Assembly: GCF_900112815.1 (NCBI RefSeq)
Contig: NZ_FOND01000001.1
Span: forward strand, 218,816 to 282,815
Reading direction: 5' to 3'
DNA length: 64,000 bases
Origin: Blastococcus tunisiensis
GTDB taxonomy: Bacteria; Actinomycetota; Actinomycetes; Mycobacteriales; Geodermatophilaceae
Made by a program: the position numbers and the translations under genes. Below are positions 47,017 to 57,260 of the stretch, one piece after another. The notes beneath the pieces are model-generated. The model made no database searches. It was not told where the DNA came from and saw only the letters and a list, made by a program, of their open reading frames with translations. Every line of letters starts with the position of its first letter. The first letter of the stretch is position 1.

Positions 47017-47994
47017 GTGACCGACGCCGTCGTCCTGGGTCAGGTGGGCCGCGATCTCGTGCTCCTGGTGGCGGCGCTGCCCTCGCCCGGCGGCGCGGCC
47101 ACGGCGACCGGACGGCGCGAGCTGCTCGGCGGGAAGGGGGCCAACCAGGCGGTCGCGTTCGCCCAGCTGGGCGTGCCCGTGGCGCTGGTCGGGGTGGTGG
47201 GCGACGACGCGGCCGGCGCAGCGGTGCGCGAGCAGGCCGCCCGGGACGGGATCGACGTGTCCCACGTGCGGACCCGGCCGGGCGCCGCGACGGCGTTGCT
47301 CGTCGACCTCGTGGAGAGCGGAGGGCGGCGGCGGCTGGTGGAGCACGTGCCCGACGGGGTGCTCCTGACCGCCGGCGACGTCGCCGCGGCCGGGGACCTC
47401 GTCGCCGGGTGCCGGCTGCTCGCCCTCCAGCTCCAGCAGCCGGGTGCGGCGGTGCGCGCGGCGCTGGACCGGGTGCCGGCGACAGCCATCGTCGTCAGCG
47501 ACGGCGCCCCCGCCGACCCGGGGACGCGGGAGCGGGTGCTCGCCCGCGCGGACGTCGTCCGGGCCGACCGGGTGGAGGCGGCGGAGCTCGTGGGCCGGCC
47601 GCTGCACGGCGTGGACGACGTCCGCGAGGCGGCCGCCGAGCTGCTGACGGCCGGTCCCCGGCTGGTGTCGCTGGCGGCGGGGGAGGAGGGGGACGTCGTC
47701 GCATGGCGCTCCGGTCCCGCGCCGGGCGCCGCCGCCGGGATGCTCGAGACCGATCCGCGCTGGGCCGACGGGGAGATCGTGATCCCGCACCTCGGCGGGC
47801 ACCCCGTCGACCCCACCGGCGCCGGGGACGCCTCGCTGGCCGCGCTCGCCGCGACGCTGCTCGGGGGCGCCGGCCCGGAGGACGCCGCCTGGGTGGCCGG
47901 GGCGGCGGCCGCCGTGACGGTGGCGCACGCCGGTGGCCGGCCGGAGCTGGACCCGGCCGCGCTCGGCGAGGTCGTCCGCCGGGGCCGGCACTAG
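47017..47994 (+). CDS. PfkB-family carbohydrate kinase (ribokinase-like)
   Basis: 325 residues from GTG with GGAAGGAG upstream. Both PfkB signatures are visible: GGKGANQAVAFAQLG near the N-terminus and DPTGAGDASLAALA with the catalytic Asp. The sugar cannot be deduced; ribokinase is the closest general type. Carbonic anhydrase follows after 31 bases, possibly co-transcribed. Confidence 0.85.
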   Translation: MTDAVVLGQVGRDLVLLVAALPSPGGAATATGRRELLGGKGANQAVAFAQLGVPVALVGVVGDDAAGAAVREQAARDGIDVSHVRTRPGAATALLVDLVESGGRRRLVEHVPDGVLLTAGDVAAAGDLVAGCRLLALQLQQPGAAVRAALDRVPATAIVVSDGAPADPGTRERVLARADVVRADRVEAAELVGRPLHGVDDVREAAAELLTAGPRLVSLAAGEEGDVVAWRSGPAPGAAAGMLETDPRWADGEIVIPHLGGHPVDPTGAGDASLAALAATLLGGAGPEDAAWVAGAAAAVTVAHAGGRPELDPAALGEVVRRGRH

Positions 47995-48025
47995 GGTCCT
48001 CGCCAGGCGGAGACGAGGAGGACGC

Positions 48026-48511
48026 GTGGCCGAGATCGACCGGATGCTCGAGGCGAACGAGGACTGGGCGCAGCGGTTCCCCGGCAGCAAGCCGGTGGCA
48101 CCCGCGCGCAAGGTCGCCGTGGTCGCCTGCATGGACTCCCGCATGCCGCTGTTCGGCCTGCTCGGCCTCGACGTCGGGGACGCGCACGTGATCCGCAACG
48201 CCGGCGGGGTGATCACCGAGGACGTGATCCGGTCGCTGACCATCTCCCAGCACCTGCTCGGCACCCGCGAGATCGTCCTGGTGCACCACACCGAGTGCGG
48301 CCTGCAGTCCACCGACGACGTCACCTTCGCCGATGTCGTCGAGCAGGCGACCGGCCGCCGCCCGCCGTGGGCGGCGCGGGCCTTCACCGACGTCGACTCC
48401 GACGTCCGCGAGTCCATGCGGCTGATCCAGGAGAGCCCCTACCTGCTCTCCCGCGAGGTGCGCGGAACCGTCTACGACGTCGGGACGGGCCGTCTGCGCG
48501 AAGTGGCCTGA
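48026..48511 (+). CDS. beta-carbonic anhydrase
   Basis: 161 residues from GTG with GAGGAG upstream. Zinc ligands C35 (ACMDSR), H88 and C91 (VHHTECG) and the catalytic D37/R39 pair are present. Interconverts CO2 and bicarbonate. Short, cytoplasmic type common in actinobacteria. Confidence 0.92.
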   Translation: MAEIDRMLEANEDWAQRFPGSKPVAPARKVAVVACMDSRMPLFGLLGLDVGDAHVIRNAGGVITEDVIRSLTISQHLLGTREIVLVHHTECGLQSTDDVTFADVVEQATGRRPPWAARAFTDVDSDVRESMRLIQESPYLLSREVRGTVYDVGTGRLREVA

Positions 48512-48533
48512 CAGGCCCCTCTTCTCCGGCTGG

Positions 48534-48539
48534 TATCGT
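48534..48539 (+). promoter_or_regulatory. candidate -10 of the rplM-rpsI promoter
   Basis: TATCGT identical to the rpsL -10. A TGACAG at 48509-48514 is the nearest -35-like element but the spacer would be 19. Leader to rplM about 105 bases. Confidence 0.4.
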
Positions 48540-48648
48540 CCTCGGTTGGCGCGCGCAAGCCGGCTGGTGCCCGCGTGTCGCACCGTCTCCCGTGTTCGGT
48601 GAGGCGATCCCACCAGCCTTCCCGACGACGACGGAGGACACGAGCGCC

Positions 48649-49092
48649 GTGCGCACGTACTCACCCAAGCCCGGCGAGATCGCCCGGGCCTGGCATGTCA
48701 TCGACGCCACCGACGTGGTGCTCGGCCGACTCGCCAGCCAGACCGCGCAGATCCTGCGCGGCAAGCACAAGCCGCAGTACGCCCCGCACCTCGATGTCGG
48801 CGACTTCGTCGTCATCGTCAACGCCGGGAAGGTCGCCCTCACCGGCTCCAAGCGCGAGGACAAGGTCGCCTACCGGCACTCCGGTCACCCGGGTGGTCTC
48901 AAGACCACCAACGTCGGTGACCAGCTGCGCACGCACCCCGACCGCGTGATCGAGCGGGCGATCAAGGGCATGCTCCCGCACAACACCCTCGGGCGGCAGA
49001 TGCTGTCCAAGCTCAAGGTGTACGCCGGCCCGGAGCACCCCCACGCTGCGCAGCAGCCCCAGCCCTTCGAGATCAAGCAGGTGGCCCAGTGA
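48649..49092 (+). CDS. rplM: 50S ribosomal protein L13
   Basis: 147 residues from GTG at 48649 ([11 protein letters not shown]), GGAGGA upstream. Early 50S assembly protein. Overlaps rpsI by GTGA as usual. Confidence 0.98.
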   Translation: MRTYSPKPGEIARAWHVIDATDVVLGRLASQTAQILRGKHKPQYAPHLDVGDFVVIVNAGKVALTGSKREDKVAYRHSGHPGGLKTTNVGDQLRTHPDRVIERAIKGMLPHNTLGRQMLSKLKVYAGPEHPHAAQQPQPFEIKQVAQ

Positions 49093-49508
49093 CCCACGCC
49101 GCGACCGTGACCGACGCCGACGGGCGTCCCATCCAGACCGTCGGCCGCCGCAAGGAGGCCATCGTCCGGGTGCGCCTGCTCCCCGGCACCGGGCAGTTCA
49201 CCCTCAACGGCCGGACCATCGAGGAGTACTTCCCGAACAAGGTCCACCAGCAGCTCATCCGCGAGCCCTTCGTGATCCTGGAGAAGGGCGAGCAGTACGA
49301 CGTCGTCGGACTGCTCCACGGCGGTGGCGTCTCGGGTCAGGCCGGCGCACTGCGCCTGGCCATCGCCCGGGCACTCATCGAGGTCGAGCCCGACGACCGC
49401 CCGGCCCTGAAGAAGGCCGGCTTCCTCACTCGCGACCCCCGCGTCACCGAGCGCAAGAAGTACGGCCTGAAGAAGGCGCGCAAGGCGCCCCAGTACTCCA
49501 AGCGGTGA
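49089..49508 (+). CDS. rpsI: 30S ribosomal protein S9
   Basis: 139 residues; the C-terminus ends in [12 protein letters not shown], the tail that reaches the P-site tRNA. GTG overlaps rplM. glmM begins after 22 bases. Confidence 0.98.
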   Translation: MTHAATVTDADGRPIQTVGRRKEAIVRVRLLPGTGQFTLNGRTIEEYFPNKVHQQLIREPFVILEKGEQYDVVGLLHGGGVSGQAGALRLAIARALIEVEPDDRPALKKAGFLTRDPRVTERKKYGLKKARKAPQYSKR

Positions 49509-49530
49509 CCCCGCACGGGCTGCGCCGCTG

Positions 49531-50877
49531 ATGGGGGGCAGGCTGTTCGGGACCGACGGCGTCCGAGGTCTGGCCAACGCCGACCTCACGCCCGAGCTGT
49601 CCCTCTCGGTGGCGCGTGCCGCTGCCGGAGTCCTCGCCGACCGCGACGGGACCTCGCGTCCCGTCGCGGTCGTCGGGCGTGACCCGCGGGCCAGCGGGGA
49701 GATGCTCGAGGCCGCCGTCGTCGCCGGCCTGAGCAGCGCCGGGGCCGAGGTGCTGCTGGCCGGGGTGGTGCCCACCCCCGCGCTCGCGCACCTGACCGCC
49801 GAGACCGGTGCCGATCTGGGCGTGATGATCTCGGCCAGCCACAACCCGATGCCCGACAACGGCATCAAGCTGTTCAGCCGCGGCGGTCACAAGCTGCCCG
49901 ACGCCGTCGAGGCGGCGATCGAGCGCACCGTGCTGAGCGGGAACTCCGACGGTCTGCGCCCCACGGGCGCGGGCATCGGTCGGGTCCGGCCCCTCGCCGA
50001 CGCGGCCGAGCGCTACGCCCGGCACGTCCTCGCCACCGTGGACAAGCCGCTCACCGGCCTGAGCGTCGTCGTCGACTGCGCCCACGGGGCGGCGGCGGTG
50101 ACCGCGCCGGACGTCTACCGCCGGGCCGGGGCGACCGTGCACGCCATCGGCAACGAGCCGGACGGCTGGAACATCAACGACGGCATCGGCTCCACCCACC
50201 TCGGCCCGCTGATCGAGGCGGTGCGCGCGCAGGGCGCCGACCTCGGGATCGCGCACGACGGTGACGCCGACCGGTGCCTGGCGGTGACCGCGGCGGGCGA
50301 GGTGGTCGACGGCGACGCGATCCTCGCCGTGTGCGCGCTGTCGCTGCACGAACGGGGCGCGCTCACCGGCGACACGGTGGTGGCGACCGTCATGAGCAAC
50401 CTCGGCTTCCACCACACCATGCGCGACGCCGGCATCGCCGTGCAGACCACCGCGGTGGGCGACCGGTACGTGCTCGAGGCGCTGCGCGCCGGGGGGCTGA
50501 GCCTGGGTGGTGAGCAGAGCGGCCATCTGGTGTTCCTCGACCACGCCACCACCGGTGACGGGCTCCTGACCGGCCTGGCCCTGCTCTCCCGCATGCGGGA
50601 CACCGGCGCCTCGCTGGCCGAGCTCGCCTCGGTGGTCCAGCGGCTGCCCCAGATCCTGATCAACGTCCCGGTCACCGACCGCCTCGCGGTGGCGGCGAGC
50701 GAGGCGGTGGCCGAGGCGGTCAACGCCGTCGAGGAGCAGCTCGGGGACGACGGCCGGGTGCTGCTGCGGCCGTCGGGCACCGAGCAGCTCGTGCGGGTGA
50801 TGGTCGAGGCACCCAGCCAGGAGCTGGCCGACACGTACGCCGCGCGCCTCGCCGAGGTCGTCGCCGGCGTCGGCTGA
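49531..50877 (+). CDS. glmM: phosphoglucosamine mutase
   Basis: 448 residues. The phosphorylated serine is S103 in [11 protein letters not shown]; the magnesium loop is DGDADRC; sugar loop GGEQSGH. Converts glucosamine-6-phosphate to glucosamine-1-phosphate for peptidoglycan. Follows rpsI as in many actinobacteria and precedes glmS, the previous enzyme of the pathway. Confidence 0.97.
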   Translation: MGGRLFGTDGVRGLANADLTPELSLSVARAAAGVLADRDGTSRPVAVVGRDPRASGEMLEAAVVAGLSSAGAEVLLAGVVPTPALAHLTAETGADLGVMISASHNPMPDNGIKLFSRGGHKLPDAVEAAIERTVLSGNSDGLRPTGAGIGRVRPLADAAERYARHVLATVDKPLTGLSVVVDCAHGAAAVTAPDVYRRAGATVHAIGNEPDGWNINDGIGSTHLGPLIEAVRAQGADLGIAHDGDADRCLAVTAAGEVVDGDAILAVCALSLHERGALTGDTVVATVMSNLGFHHTMRDAGIAVQTTAVGDRYVLEALRAGGLSLGGEQSGHLVFLDHATTGDGLLTGLALLSRMRDTGASLAELASVVQRLPQILINVPVTDRLAVAASEAVAEAVNAVEEQLGDDGRVLLRPSGTEQLVRVMVEAPSQELADTYAARLAEVVAGVG

Positions 50878-50981
50878 TCGGTGCGCCGCCCCCGGGAGTG
50901 ACGGGCGGGACGCGTGGGGGCCGGGTGTCGGGCGGGAGCGCGCCACGGCCTCGCCAGGACGGACTGGTCCGCCTCCACCGG

Positions 50982-50994
50982 TACTCTCGGTGCA
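50982..50994 (+). promoter_or_regulatory. candidate -10 for a leaderless glmS transcript
   Basis: TACTCT (50982-50987) ends 7 bases before the glmS ATG and no ribosome site is present. The -35 region is weak. Confidence 0.45.
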
Positions 50995-52857
50995 ATGTGC
51001 GGAATTGTGGGATACGTCGGTCCTCAGGATGCCCGGGACGTCGTCCTGGAGGGCCTGCGGCGGCTCGAGTACCGGGGCTACGACTCCGCCGGCATCGCGG
51101 TCGTCGCCGACGGTGAGCTGAGCACGGCGAAGAAGGCCGGCAAGCTGGCCAACCTGGAGAAGGTCCTCGCCGAACGCCCGCTGCCGGCCGCCACGGTGGG
51201 CATCGGGCACACCCGGTGGGCCACGCACGGCGGGCCGACCGACCGCAACGCCCACCCGCACGTCTCCGACGACGGCACCGTCGCGGTGATCCACAACGGC
51301 ATCATCGAGAACTTCGCCGCGCTCCGCAGCGAGCTCGAGGCCGACGGCGTGGAGTTCGGGTCGGAGACCGACACCGAGGTCGCCGCGCACCTGCTGGCCC
51401 GCGCCTACGCCGCGCTGCCGGAGGCGGAGGGGCGCCTGGCCGAGGCCATGCGGGTGATCTGCCGCCGCCTGGAGGGTGCCTTCACGCTGGTGGCCACCGC
51501 GGTGACCGAGCCCGACACGCTGGTGGCCGCCCGGCGCAGCAGCCCCCTGGTCGTCGGGGTGGGCGACGGCGAGTACTTCCTCGGCTCCGACGTGGCCGCG
51601 TTCATCGGGCACACCCGCGAGGCCCGCGAGCTGGGCCAGGACCAGGTCGTGGAGATCGACCGCAGCCGCGGCCTGACCGTGACCGACTTCTCCGGCGAGC
51701 GGGCCGAGCCGAAGGCCTACACGGTCGACTGGGACGCCGCCGCCGCCGAGAAGGGCGGCTACGACTGGTTCATGCTGAAGGAGATCGCCGAGCAGCCGCA
51801 GGCGATCGCCGACACGCTGCTGGGCCGGCTCGGCGAGAACGGCGAGCTCGTGCTCGACGAGGTGCGGCTGTCCGACCAGGAACTGCGCGACATCGACAAG
51901 ATCTTCGTGGTGGCCTGCGGCACCGCCTTCCACGCCGGCCTGATCGCGAAGTACGCCATCGAGCACTGGACCCGCATCCCGGTCGAGGTCGAGGTGGCCA
52001 GCGAGTTCCGCTACCGCGACCCGGTCCTCGACCGCTCCACGCTGGTCGTCGTCATCAGCCAGTCCGGCGAGACGATGGACACGCTGATGGCCCTGCGGCA
52101 CGCCCGCGACCAGAAGGCCCGGGTGCTGGCGATCTGCAACGCCAACGGCTCGACCATCCCGCGCGAGTCCGACGCCGTCCTGTACACCCACGCCGGCCCG
52201 GAGATCGCCGTCGCCTCCACCAAGGGGTTCCTCACCCAGGTCGTGGCCTGCTACCTGGTCGGGCTGTTCCTCGCCCAGGTGCGCGGGATGAAGTTCGAGG
52301 ACGAGGTGGCCGCGATCGTCGAGGACCTCCGCCGGCTGCCCGAGGCGGTGGCCCAGGTGCTCACCGGCATGGACCAGGTGCGCGAGCTCGGTCGCACGCT
52401 CGCGGACTCCGACACGATCCTGTTCCTCGGCCGGCACGTCGGGTTCCCCGTCGCGATGGAGGGCGCGCTCAAGCTCAAGGAGCTGGCCTACATCCACGCC
52501 GAGGGCTTCGCCGCCGGCGAGCTCAAGCACGGGCCGATCGCCGTCGTCGACCAGGGCACCCCGGTCGTGGTGATCGTGCCCTCGCCGCGCAGCCGCGAGT
52601 CGGTGCACGGCAAGGTCGTCTCGAACATCCAGGAGGTGCGTGCCCGCGGTGCGCGCACGATCGTGATCGCCGAGGAGGGCGACGAGGACGTCGTCCCGTA
52701 CGCCGACCACCTCATCCGCGTGCCGCGCACGCCGACCCTGATGGCCCCGGTAGTCACCACGGTGCCGCTGCAGGTGCTGGCCTGCGAGATCGCCGACACC
52801 CGCGGGTACGACGTCGACCAGCCCCGCAACCTGGCGAAGTCCGTCACCGTCGAATGA
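50995..52857 (+). CDS. glmS: glutamine-fructose-6-phosphate aminotransferase
   Basis: 620 residues. The start MCGIVGYVG leaves Cys2 as the amidotransferase nucleophile, which fixes the ATG. Two SIS domains follow (SQSGETMDTL; STKGFLTQV), ELKHGPIA and the C-terminal AKSVTVE with catalytic Lys. First step of amino-sugar synthesis. No glmS ribozyme is visible; the upstream gap is only 117 bases. Confidence 0.97.
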   Translation: MCGIVGYVGPQDARDVVLEGLRRLEYRGYDSAGIAVVADGELSTAKKAGKLANLEKVLAERPLPAATVGIGHTRWATHGGPTDRNAHPHVSDDGTVAVIHNGIIENFAALRSELEADGVEFGSETDTEVAAHLLARAYAALPEAEGRLAEAMRVICRRLEGAFTLVATAVTEPDTLVAARRSSPLVVGVGDGEYFLGSDVAAFIGHTREARELGQDQVVEIDRSRGLTVTDFSGERAEPKAYTVDWDAAAAEKGGYDWFMLKEIAEQPQAIADTLLGRLGENGELVLDEVRLSDQELRDIDKIFVVACGTAFHAGLIAKYAIEHWTRIPVEVEVASEFRYRDPVLDRSTLVVVISQSGETMDTLMALRHARDQKARVLAICNANGSTIPRESDAVLYTHAGPEIAVASTKGFLTQVVACYLVGLFLAQVRGMKFEDEVAAIVEDLRRLPEAVAQVLTGMDQVRELGRTLADSDTILFLGRHVGFPVAMEGALKLKELAYIHAEGFAAGELKHGPIAVVDQGTPVVVIVPSPRSRESVHGKVVSNIQEVRARGARTIVIAEEGDEDVVPYADHLIRVPRTPTLMAPVVTTVPLQVLACEIADTRGYDVDQPRNLAKSVTVE

Positions 52858-52860
52858 CCC

Positions 52861-52948
52861 CGGCCATGATCAGGTTCCCTGATCATGGCGCGTCCTCCCT
52901 CGTGGTGGACGGTGGGGGAGGACGCGCTACCGCGGGGGAGGACGACGG
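52861..52948. repeat. dispersed intergenic repeat, copy B
   Basis: Second copy of the element at 14151-14238, same orientation relative to the sequence. Here both stems are perfect: CCATGATCAGG with CCTGATCATGG (52864-52874 and 52878-52888) and a 12-bp stem 52888-52899 with 52916-52927. It begins 3 bases after the glmS stop and could also end glmS transcription. Confidence 0.78.
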
Positions 52949-53053
52949 CCGGGGGACGACGGCGCCCGGACCGCGGCGCCCCGGACACCCGGACGGCGGT
53001 GGTGGCGATGGGGCCGGACGGCGGCCGCGGGCGCGTCGCGGCAGACTGGCGCG

Positions 53054-53449
53054 GTGATCATCGGGGTGGGGATCGACGTGGTCCCGGTCGAGCGCTTCGC
53101 CGAGTCGCTGACCCGTACGCCGGGCCTGCGCGACCGGTTGTTCACCGCGGCCGAGCAGCTGACGCCGTCCGGGAACCCGCGCACCGGCGAGTCGTTGGCC
53201 GCCCGGTTCGCGGCCAAGGAGGCGCTGGCGAAGGCCCTCGGTGCCCCCGGCGACCTGCGCTGGCACGACGCCGAGGTCATCGTCGGTGAACGCGGTCGCC
53301 CGCACCTGGCGGTCCGCGGATCGGTGGCCGGCCGGGCGGCCCAGCTGGGCATCTCGTCCTGGCACGTCTCGCTGAGCCACGACGGCGGCATCGCGTCGGC
53401 GGTCGTCGTCGCCGAGGGATTCCCCCGAGCCGACGGGGAGGGCACGTGA
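53054..53449 (+). CDS. acpS: holo-[acyl-carrier-protein] synthase
   Basis: 131 residues from [18 protein letters not shown] (Asp8) and [17 protein letters not shown] provide the magnesium and catalytic residues. Transfers 4'-phosphopantetheine from CoA to acyl carrier proteins. CAGACT ends 6 bases upstream, possibly a leaderless start. Overlaps nnrD by GTGA. Confidence 0.93.
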   Translation: MIIGVGIDVVPVERFAESLTRTPGLRDRLFTAAEQLTPSGNPRTGESLAARFAAKEALAKALGAPGDLRWHDAEVIVGERGRPHLAVRGSVAGRAAQLGISSWHVSLSHDGGIASAVVVAEGFPRADGEGT

Positions 53450-54945
53450 CCGAGCTCGCGAGGTCACGAGGCATCGGGCTGCACACGGCCGACGAGGTCC
53501 GCGCGGCCGAGGAACCGCTCCTGGCGGCGACCGCCCCTGGCGCGCTGATGCAGCGGGCCGCCGCGGGGCTGGCGACGGTCTGCCTGCGGCTGCTGGGCGA
53601 CACCTACGGACGCCGGGTCGCGCTGCTGGTCGGCACCGGCAACAACGGCGGCGACGCGCTGTTCGCCGGCGCCCGTCTCGCCGCCCGCGGGGCCCGGGTG
53701 AGCGCCGTGCTCCTCGACGCCGAGCGCGTCCACGGCCCCGCGCTGGCCGCCCTGCGACGGGCGGGTGGACGGGTGCTCCCGGCCGGAGCCGCCGGTGTGG
53801 AGGCCACTGTCACCCGGGCCGACCTGGTGCTGGACGGGATGCTGGGCATCGGCGGTTCCGGGGGTCTGCGGCCGCCGGCCGCCCGGCTGGCCGGGCTGGC
53901 CGCGAACGGCGCGGGGATCACCGTCGCGGTCGACGTCCCCAGCGGGGTCGACGCGTCGACCGGCGCGGTGGAGGGCGCGGCCTTCCCCGCGATGCACACG
54001 GTCACCTTCGGCGCGGTCAAGCTCGGGCTGGTCGTGGGCGAGGGGAGGTCCCTGGCGGGCCAGGTGCACCTCGTGGACATCGGCCTGGAGCTGCCGGCGG
54101 CCACCGTCCGGCAGCTCGCCGACCCCGACGTCGCCGCCCGCCTGGAACCCCCGTCGGCAGGGGACGACAAGTACTCGCAGGGCGTCGTCGGCATCGTCGC
54201 CGGGTCCAGTGCCTATCCCGGGGCGGGGGTCCTCTGCACCGGGGCCGCGCTGCGGACGCGGCCCGGGCTGGTCCGCTACGCCGGCACCGCGGCAGACGGC
54301 GTCCGGGCGGCGTGGCCCGAGGCGATCGTCACCGACGGCCGACCGGGTGACGCGGGCCGGGTCCAGGCGTGGGTGGTGGGACCGGGGATGGGCACCGACG
54401 ACGCCGCCCGCAGCGTCCTGGCCGAGGTGCTGGCGACCGACCTGCCGGTGCTCGTCGACGCCGACGCGCTGACGATGCTGGCCGAGCAGCCGGAGCTGGT
54501 GCGGAACCGGACCGCCGGCACGCTGCTCACCCCGCACGACGGCGAGTTCGGCCGGTTCGGTGCAGGGCGGGGCGGAGTGGGCGCCGACCGGGTGGCGGCG
54601 GCCCGGCGGCTGGCCGCCGACCTCGGCTGCACCGTGCTGCTGAAGGGGGACGCCACCGTCGTGGCGGACGCCGACGGGACGGCCTTCGTCAACGGCACCG
54701 GTACGCCGTGGCTGGCCACCGCCGGCACCGGCGACGTGCTGTCGGGCATCGCCGGCGCCCTGCTGGCCACCGGTCTGCCGGCCGTCGAGGCCGGGGCGGC
54801 CGCCGCCCACCTGCACGGGCGCGCCGGGCAGCTCGCCGCCCGCCGCGGGCCGCTGCTCGCCGGTGACCTGGTGCGCCGGCTGCCCGAGGCGGTCGGCCGG
54901 GTGCACGGGCCGGGGCCTGCCGGCCTGGGAGACTCGGGGCCGTGA
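53446..54945 (+). CDS. nnrD: bifunctional NAD(P)H-hydrate epimerase/dehydratase
   Basis: 499 residues, GTG overlapping acpS. N-terminal epimerase half (~1-215; [13 protein letters not shown]) and C-terminal ADP-dependent dehydratase half (~225-490; [17 protein letters not shown]). Repairs damaged hydrated NADH and NADPH. Fusion of both activities is the usual bacterial form. Its stop overlaps alr by GTGA. Confidence 0.95.
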   Translation: MTELARSRGIGLHTADEVRAAEEPLLAATAPGALMQRAAAGLATVCLRLLGDTYGRRVALLVGTGNNGGDALFAGARLAARGARVSAVLLDAERVHGPALAALRRAGGRVLPAGAAGVEATVTRADLVLDGMLGIGGSGGLRPPAARLAGLAANGAGITVAVDVPSGVDASTGAVEGAAFPAMHTVTFGAVKLGLVVGEGRSLAGQVHLVDIGLELPAATVRQLADPDVAARLEPPSAGDDKYSQGVVGIVAGSSAYPGAGVLCTGAALRTRPGLVRYAGTAADGVRAAWPEAIVTDGRPGDAGRVQAWVVGPGMGTDDAARSVLAEVLATDLPVLVDADALTMLAEQPELVRNRTAGTLLTPHDGEFGRFGAGRGGVGADRVAAARRLAADLGCTVLLKGDATVVADADGTAFVNGTGTPWLATAGTGDVLSGIAGALLATGLPAVEAGAAAAHLHGRAGQLAARRGPLLAGDLVRRLPEAVGRVHGPGPAGLGDSGP

Positions 54946-56084
54946 CCGACCGAGCCGCCCGCGCCGAGATCGTCGTCGACCTGGACGCCATCGCCGCGAA
55001 CACCGCCCTGCTCCGCGAGCGGGTCGGCCGCCCCCTCATGGCGGTGGTGAAGGCCGACGGCTATGGCCACGGGCTGGTGCCCGCCGCCCGCGCCGTGCTG
55101 GCCGGGGGCGCGGATTGCCTGGGGGTCACCGTCCTCGACGAGGCCCTCGCCCTGCGGTCCGCCGGCGTGACGGCGCCGGTGCTCTCGTGGTTGCACAACC
55201 CGGGCACCGACTTCGTCCCGGCGCTGGAGCGGGACGTGCAGGTGTCGGTCAACGCCGTCTGGGGGCTGGACGAGGTGGTCGCGGCGGCCCGGGCCACCGG
55301 CCGCACCGCCGAGCTGCACCTGTTCGTCGACACCGGGCTCTCCCGCGAGGGGGCCACGATGGTGGACTGGCCGGCGCTCGTCGAGGCCGCGGTCGGGGCG
55401 CAGTCCGACGGGCACGTGACGGTGGTCGGGCTCTGGAGCCACCTGGCCTACGCCGACGCCCCGACGCACCCCACGATCGGCGCCCAGGTGCGCGTGTTCG
55501 AGGAGGCGGTCGCGCTCGCGCGGGCCGCCGGGCTGACCGACGCCCGGCTGCACCTGGCCAACTCGGCGGCCACCATCGCCCTGCCGGAGACCTGGTACGA
55601 CATGGTGCGGCCCGGTGTCGCCCTCTACGGCCTGGACCCGCTCGGCGGCCCCGACCCGCGGGCCCACGGTCTGCGCCCGGCCATGACCGTGCGGGCGCGG
55701 GTGATGCTGACCAAGCGCGTCCCCGCCGGCGCCGGCGTCTCCTACGGCCACACCTACTTCACCCCGGAGGAGACGACGCTGGCCCTGGTGCCGGTCGGCT
55801 ACGCCGACGGCGTGCCGCGGGCGGCGGGCAACACCGCCCCGGTCCTGGCCGCCGGAGCCCGGCGCACGATCGCCGGCCGGGTGTGCATGGACCAGTTCGT
55901 CGTCGACGTCGGGGACGCGCCCGTGGCCGCCGGCGACGAGGTGGTGCTCTGGGGGCCGGGCGACCGCGGGGAGCCGACGGCGCAGCAGTGGGCCGACGCG
56001 CTCGGCACCATCCACTACGAGCTGGTCACCCGGATCGGCGGCCGGTTCACCCGCCGCCACGTCGGCTCGGCGGGGGCGGTCTGA
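54942..56084 (+). CDS. alr: alanine racemase
   Basis: 380 residues. PLP lysine K37 in AVVKADGYGHG; the opposite catalytic base Y268 in GVSYGHTY; conserved GRVCMDQ follows. Makes D-alanine for peptidoglycan. Overlaps nnrD at GTGA and the hydrolase at TGATG. Confidence 0.96.
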   Translation: MTDRAARAEIVVDLDAIAANTALLRERVGRPLMAVVKADGYGHGLVPAARAVLAGGADCLGVTVLDEALALRSAGVTAPVLSWLHNPGTDFVPALERDVQVSVNAVWGLDEVVAAARATGRTAELHLFVDTGLSREGATMVDWPALVEAAVGAQSDGHVTVVGLWSHLAYADAPTHPTIGAQVRVFEEAVALARAAGLTDARLHLANSAATIALPETWYDMVRPGVALYGLDPLGGPDPRAHGLRPAMTVRARVMLTKRVPAGAGVSYGHTYFTPEETTLALVPVGYADGVPRAAGNTAPVLAAGARRTIAGRVCMDQFVVDVGDAPVAAGDEVVLWGPGDRGEPTAQQWADALGTIHYELVTRIGGRFTRRHVGSAGAV

Positions 56085-57241
56085 TGGCCCGGGCGTCCCG
56101 GCCCGCGCACTCCCGCGGGCACACCGCCGGCATCGTCGGTGCCGTGGTCGGCCTGGCGGCCGCGGGCACGGCGGTCGGCGTCGCGGTCACCCGGATCGCC
56201 GGGCGCCGGGTGCGGGCGGCGGAGCTCGGGCCGGCGGCGGACGTCGCCGAGCTCACCGCGGCCCGGCTGCGCGAGGACGACCCGCTCGGTGCCGCGGCCC
56301 GGGACGCGGACCGGACGGTGCTCGTGGCGGCCGACGACGGCGTCCCGCTGGCCGTGGAGGAGATCGGGCCCCCGGACGCGCCGCTGACCGTGGTGTTCGT
56401 GCACGGCTACACGCTCTCCATGGCCTCCTGGACGTTCCAGCGCCGCACCCTCGCCGCCCGGCTCGCCACGGGCAACGGGCACCGTCCGGACGCGCGCCTG
56501 GTGTTCTACGACCAGCGCGGGCACGGCGCCTCCGGCCGGGGAGCCCCTGAGCGCTCGACCATCGACCAGCTCGCGCGCGACCTCGCCGCGGTGCTCGAGG
56601 CGCGGGTGCCACGGGGGCCCGTCGTCCTGGTCGGCCACTCCATGGGCGGCATGACGATCATGGGCCTGGCCGCCCTGCGACCGGAGCTGTTCGGCGCGAA
56701 GGTGACCGCGGCGGCGTTGATCTCCACCTCGAGCGGGCAGCTGGCCGAGCTGGACTTCGGCCTGCCCGAGCTGCTCACCCGGGTCCGCGCGGCCGTCTTC
56801 CCGGTCGCCGCGTGGACGATGCGCCACCGCCCCGCCTTCGCCGAGCGCACCCGCCGCGTCGCGGCGGACGTGGTCTCCGCGGCCACCCGGGCGCTGTCCT
56901 TCGCCTCGCCGGACGTCGATCCCGCGCTCGTGCGGTACGTCGACTCGATGATCGCCGGCACGCCCGTCGACGTGATCGCCGAGTTCTACCCGGCGCTGGC
57001 CGGCCTGGACGAGACCGGGTCGCTGGAGCCCCTGCGCCGCGTCCCCACCCTGGTGCTGACCGGGGACAAGGACTCGCTCATCCCCATGGCGCACAGCGAG
57101 CTGCTGCTGGAACGGCTCCCGCAGGCGGAGTACGTGGTCGTGCCCGATGCCGGGCACATGGTCCTGCTGGAGAAGCCGACCGTGGTGACCGAGCGCATCG
57201 CCGAGCTGCTCCGCCGGGCGGGCGCGACCGCGCCGCGCTGA
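56084..57241 (+). CDS. alpha/beta hydrolase with N-terminal membrane segment
   Basis: 385 residues. One hydrophobic segment (~14-37, AGIVGAVVGLAAAGTAVGVAV) then an alpha/beta-hydrolase domain: oxyanion HGYT, nucleophile Ser in VGHSMGG, acid in GDKDSLIP and His in DAGHMVLLEKP. Position between alr and the tsaE region is common in actinobacteria; substrate unknown. May be membrane-anchored. Confidence 0.88.
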   Translation: MARASRPAHSRGHTAGIVGAVVGLAAAGTAVGVAVTRIAGRRVRAAELGPAADVAELTAARLREDDPLGAAARDADRTVLVAADDGVPLAVEEIGPPDAPLTVVFVHGYTLSMASWTFQRRTLAARLATGNGHRPDARLVFYDQRGHGASGRGAPERSTIDQLARDLAAVLEARVPRGPVVLVGHSMGGMTIMGLAALRPELFGAKVTAAALISTSSGQLAELDFGLPELLTRVRAAVFPVAAWTMRHRPAFAERTRRVAADVVSAATRALSFASPDVDPALVRYVDSMIAGTPVDVIAEFYPALAGLDETGSLEPLRRVPTLVLTGDKDSLIPMAHSELLLERLPQAEYVVVPDAGHMVLLEKPTVVTERIAELLRRAGATAPR

Positions 57242-57260
57242 GGGCCGCCGTTAGGGTGCG

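Noticed and set aside
50878-50994. A glmS ribozyme or riboswitch ahead of glmS
   Set aside because: The space is only 117 bases with no matching core; a leaderless start fits better.
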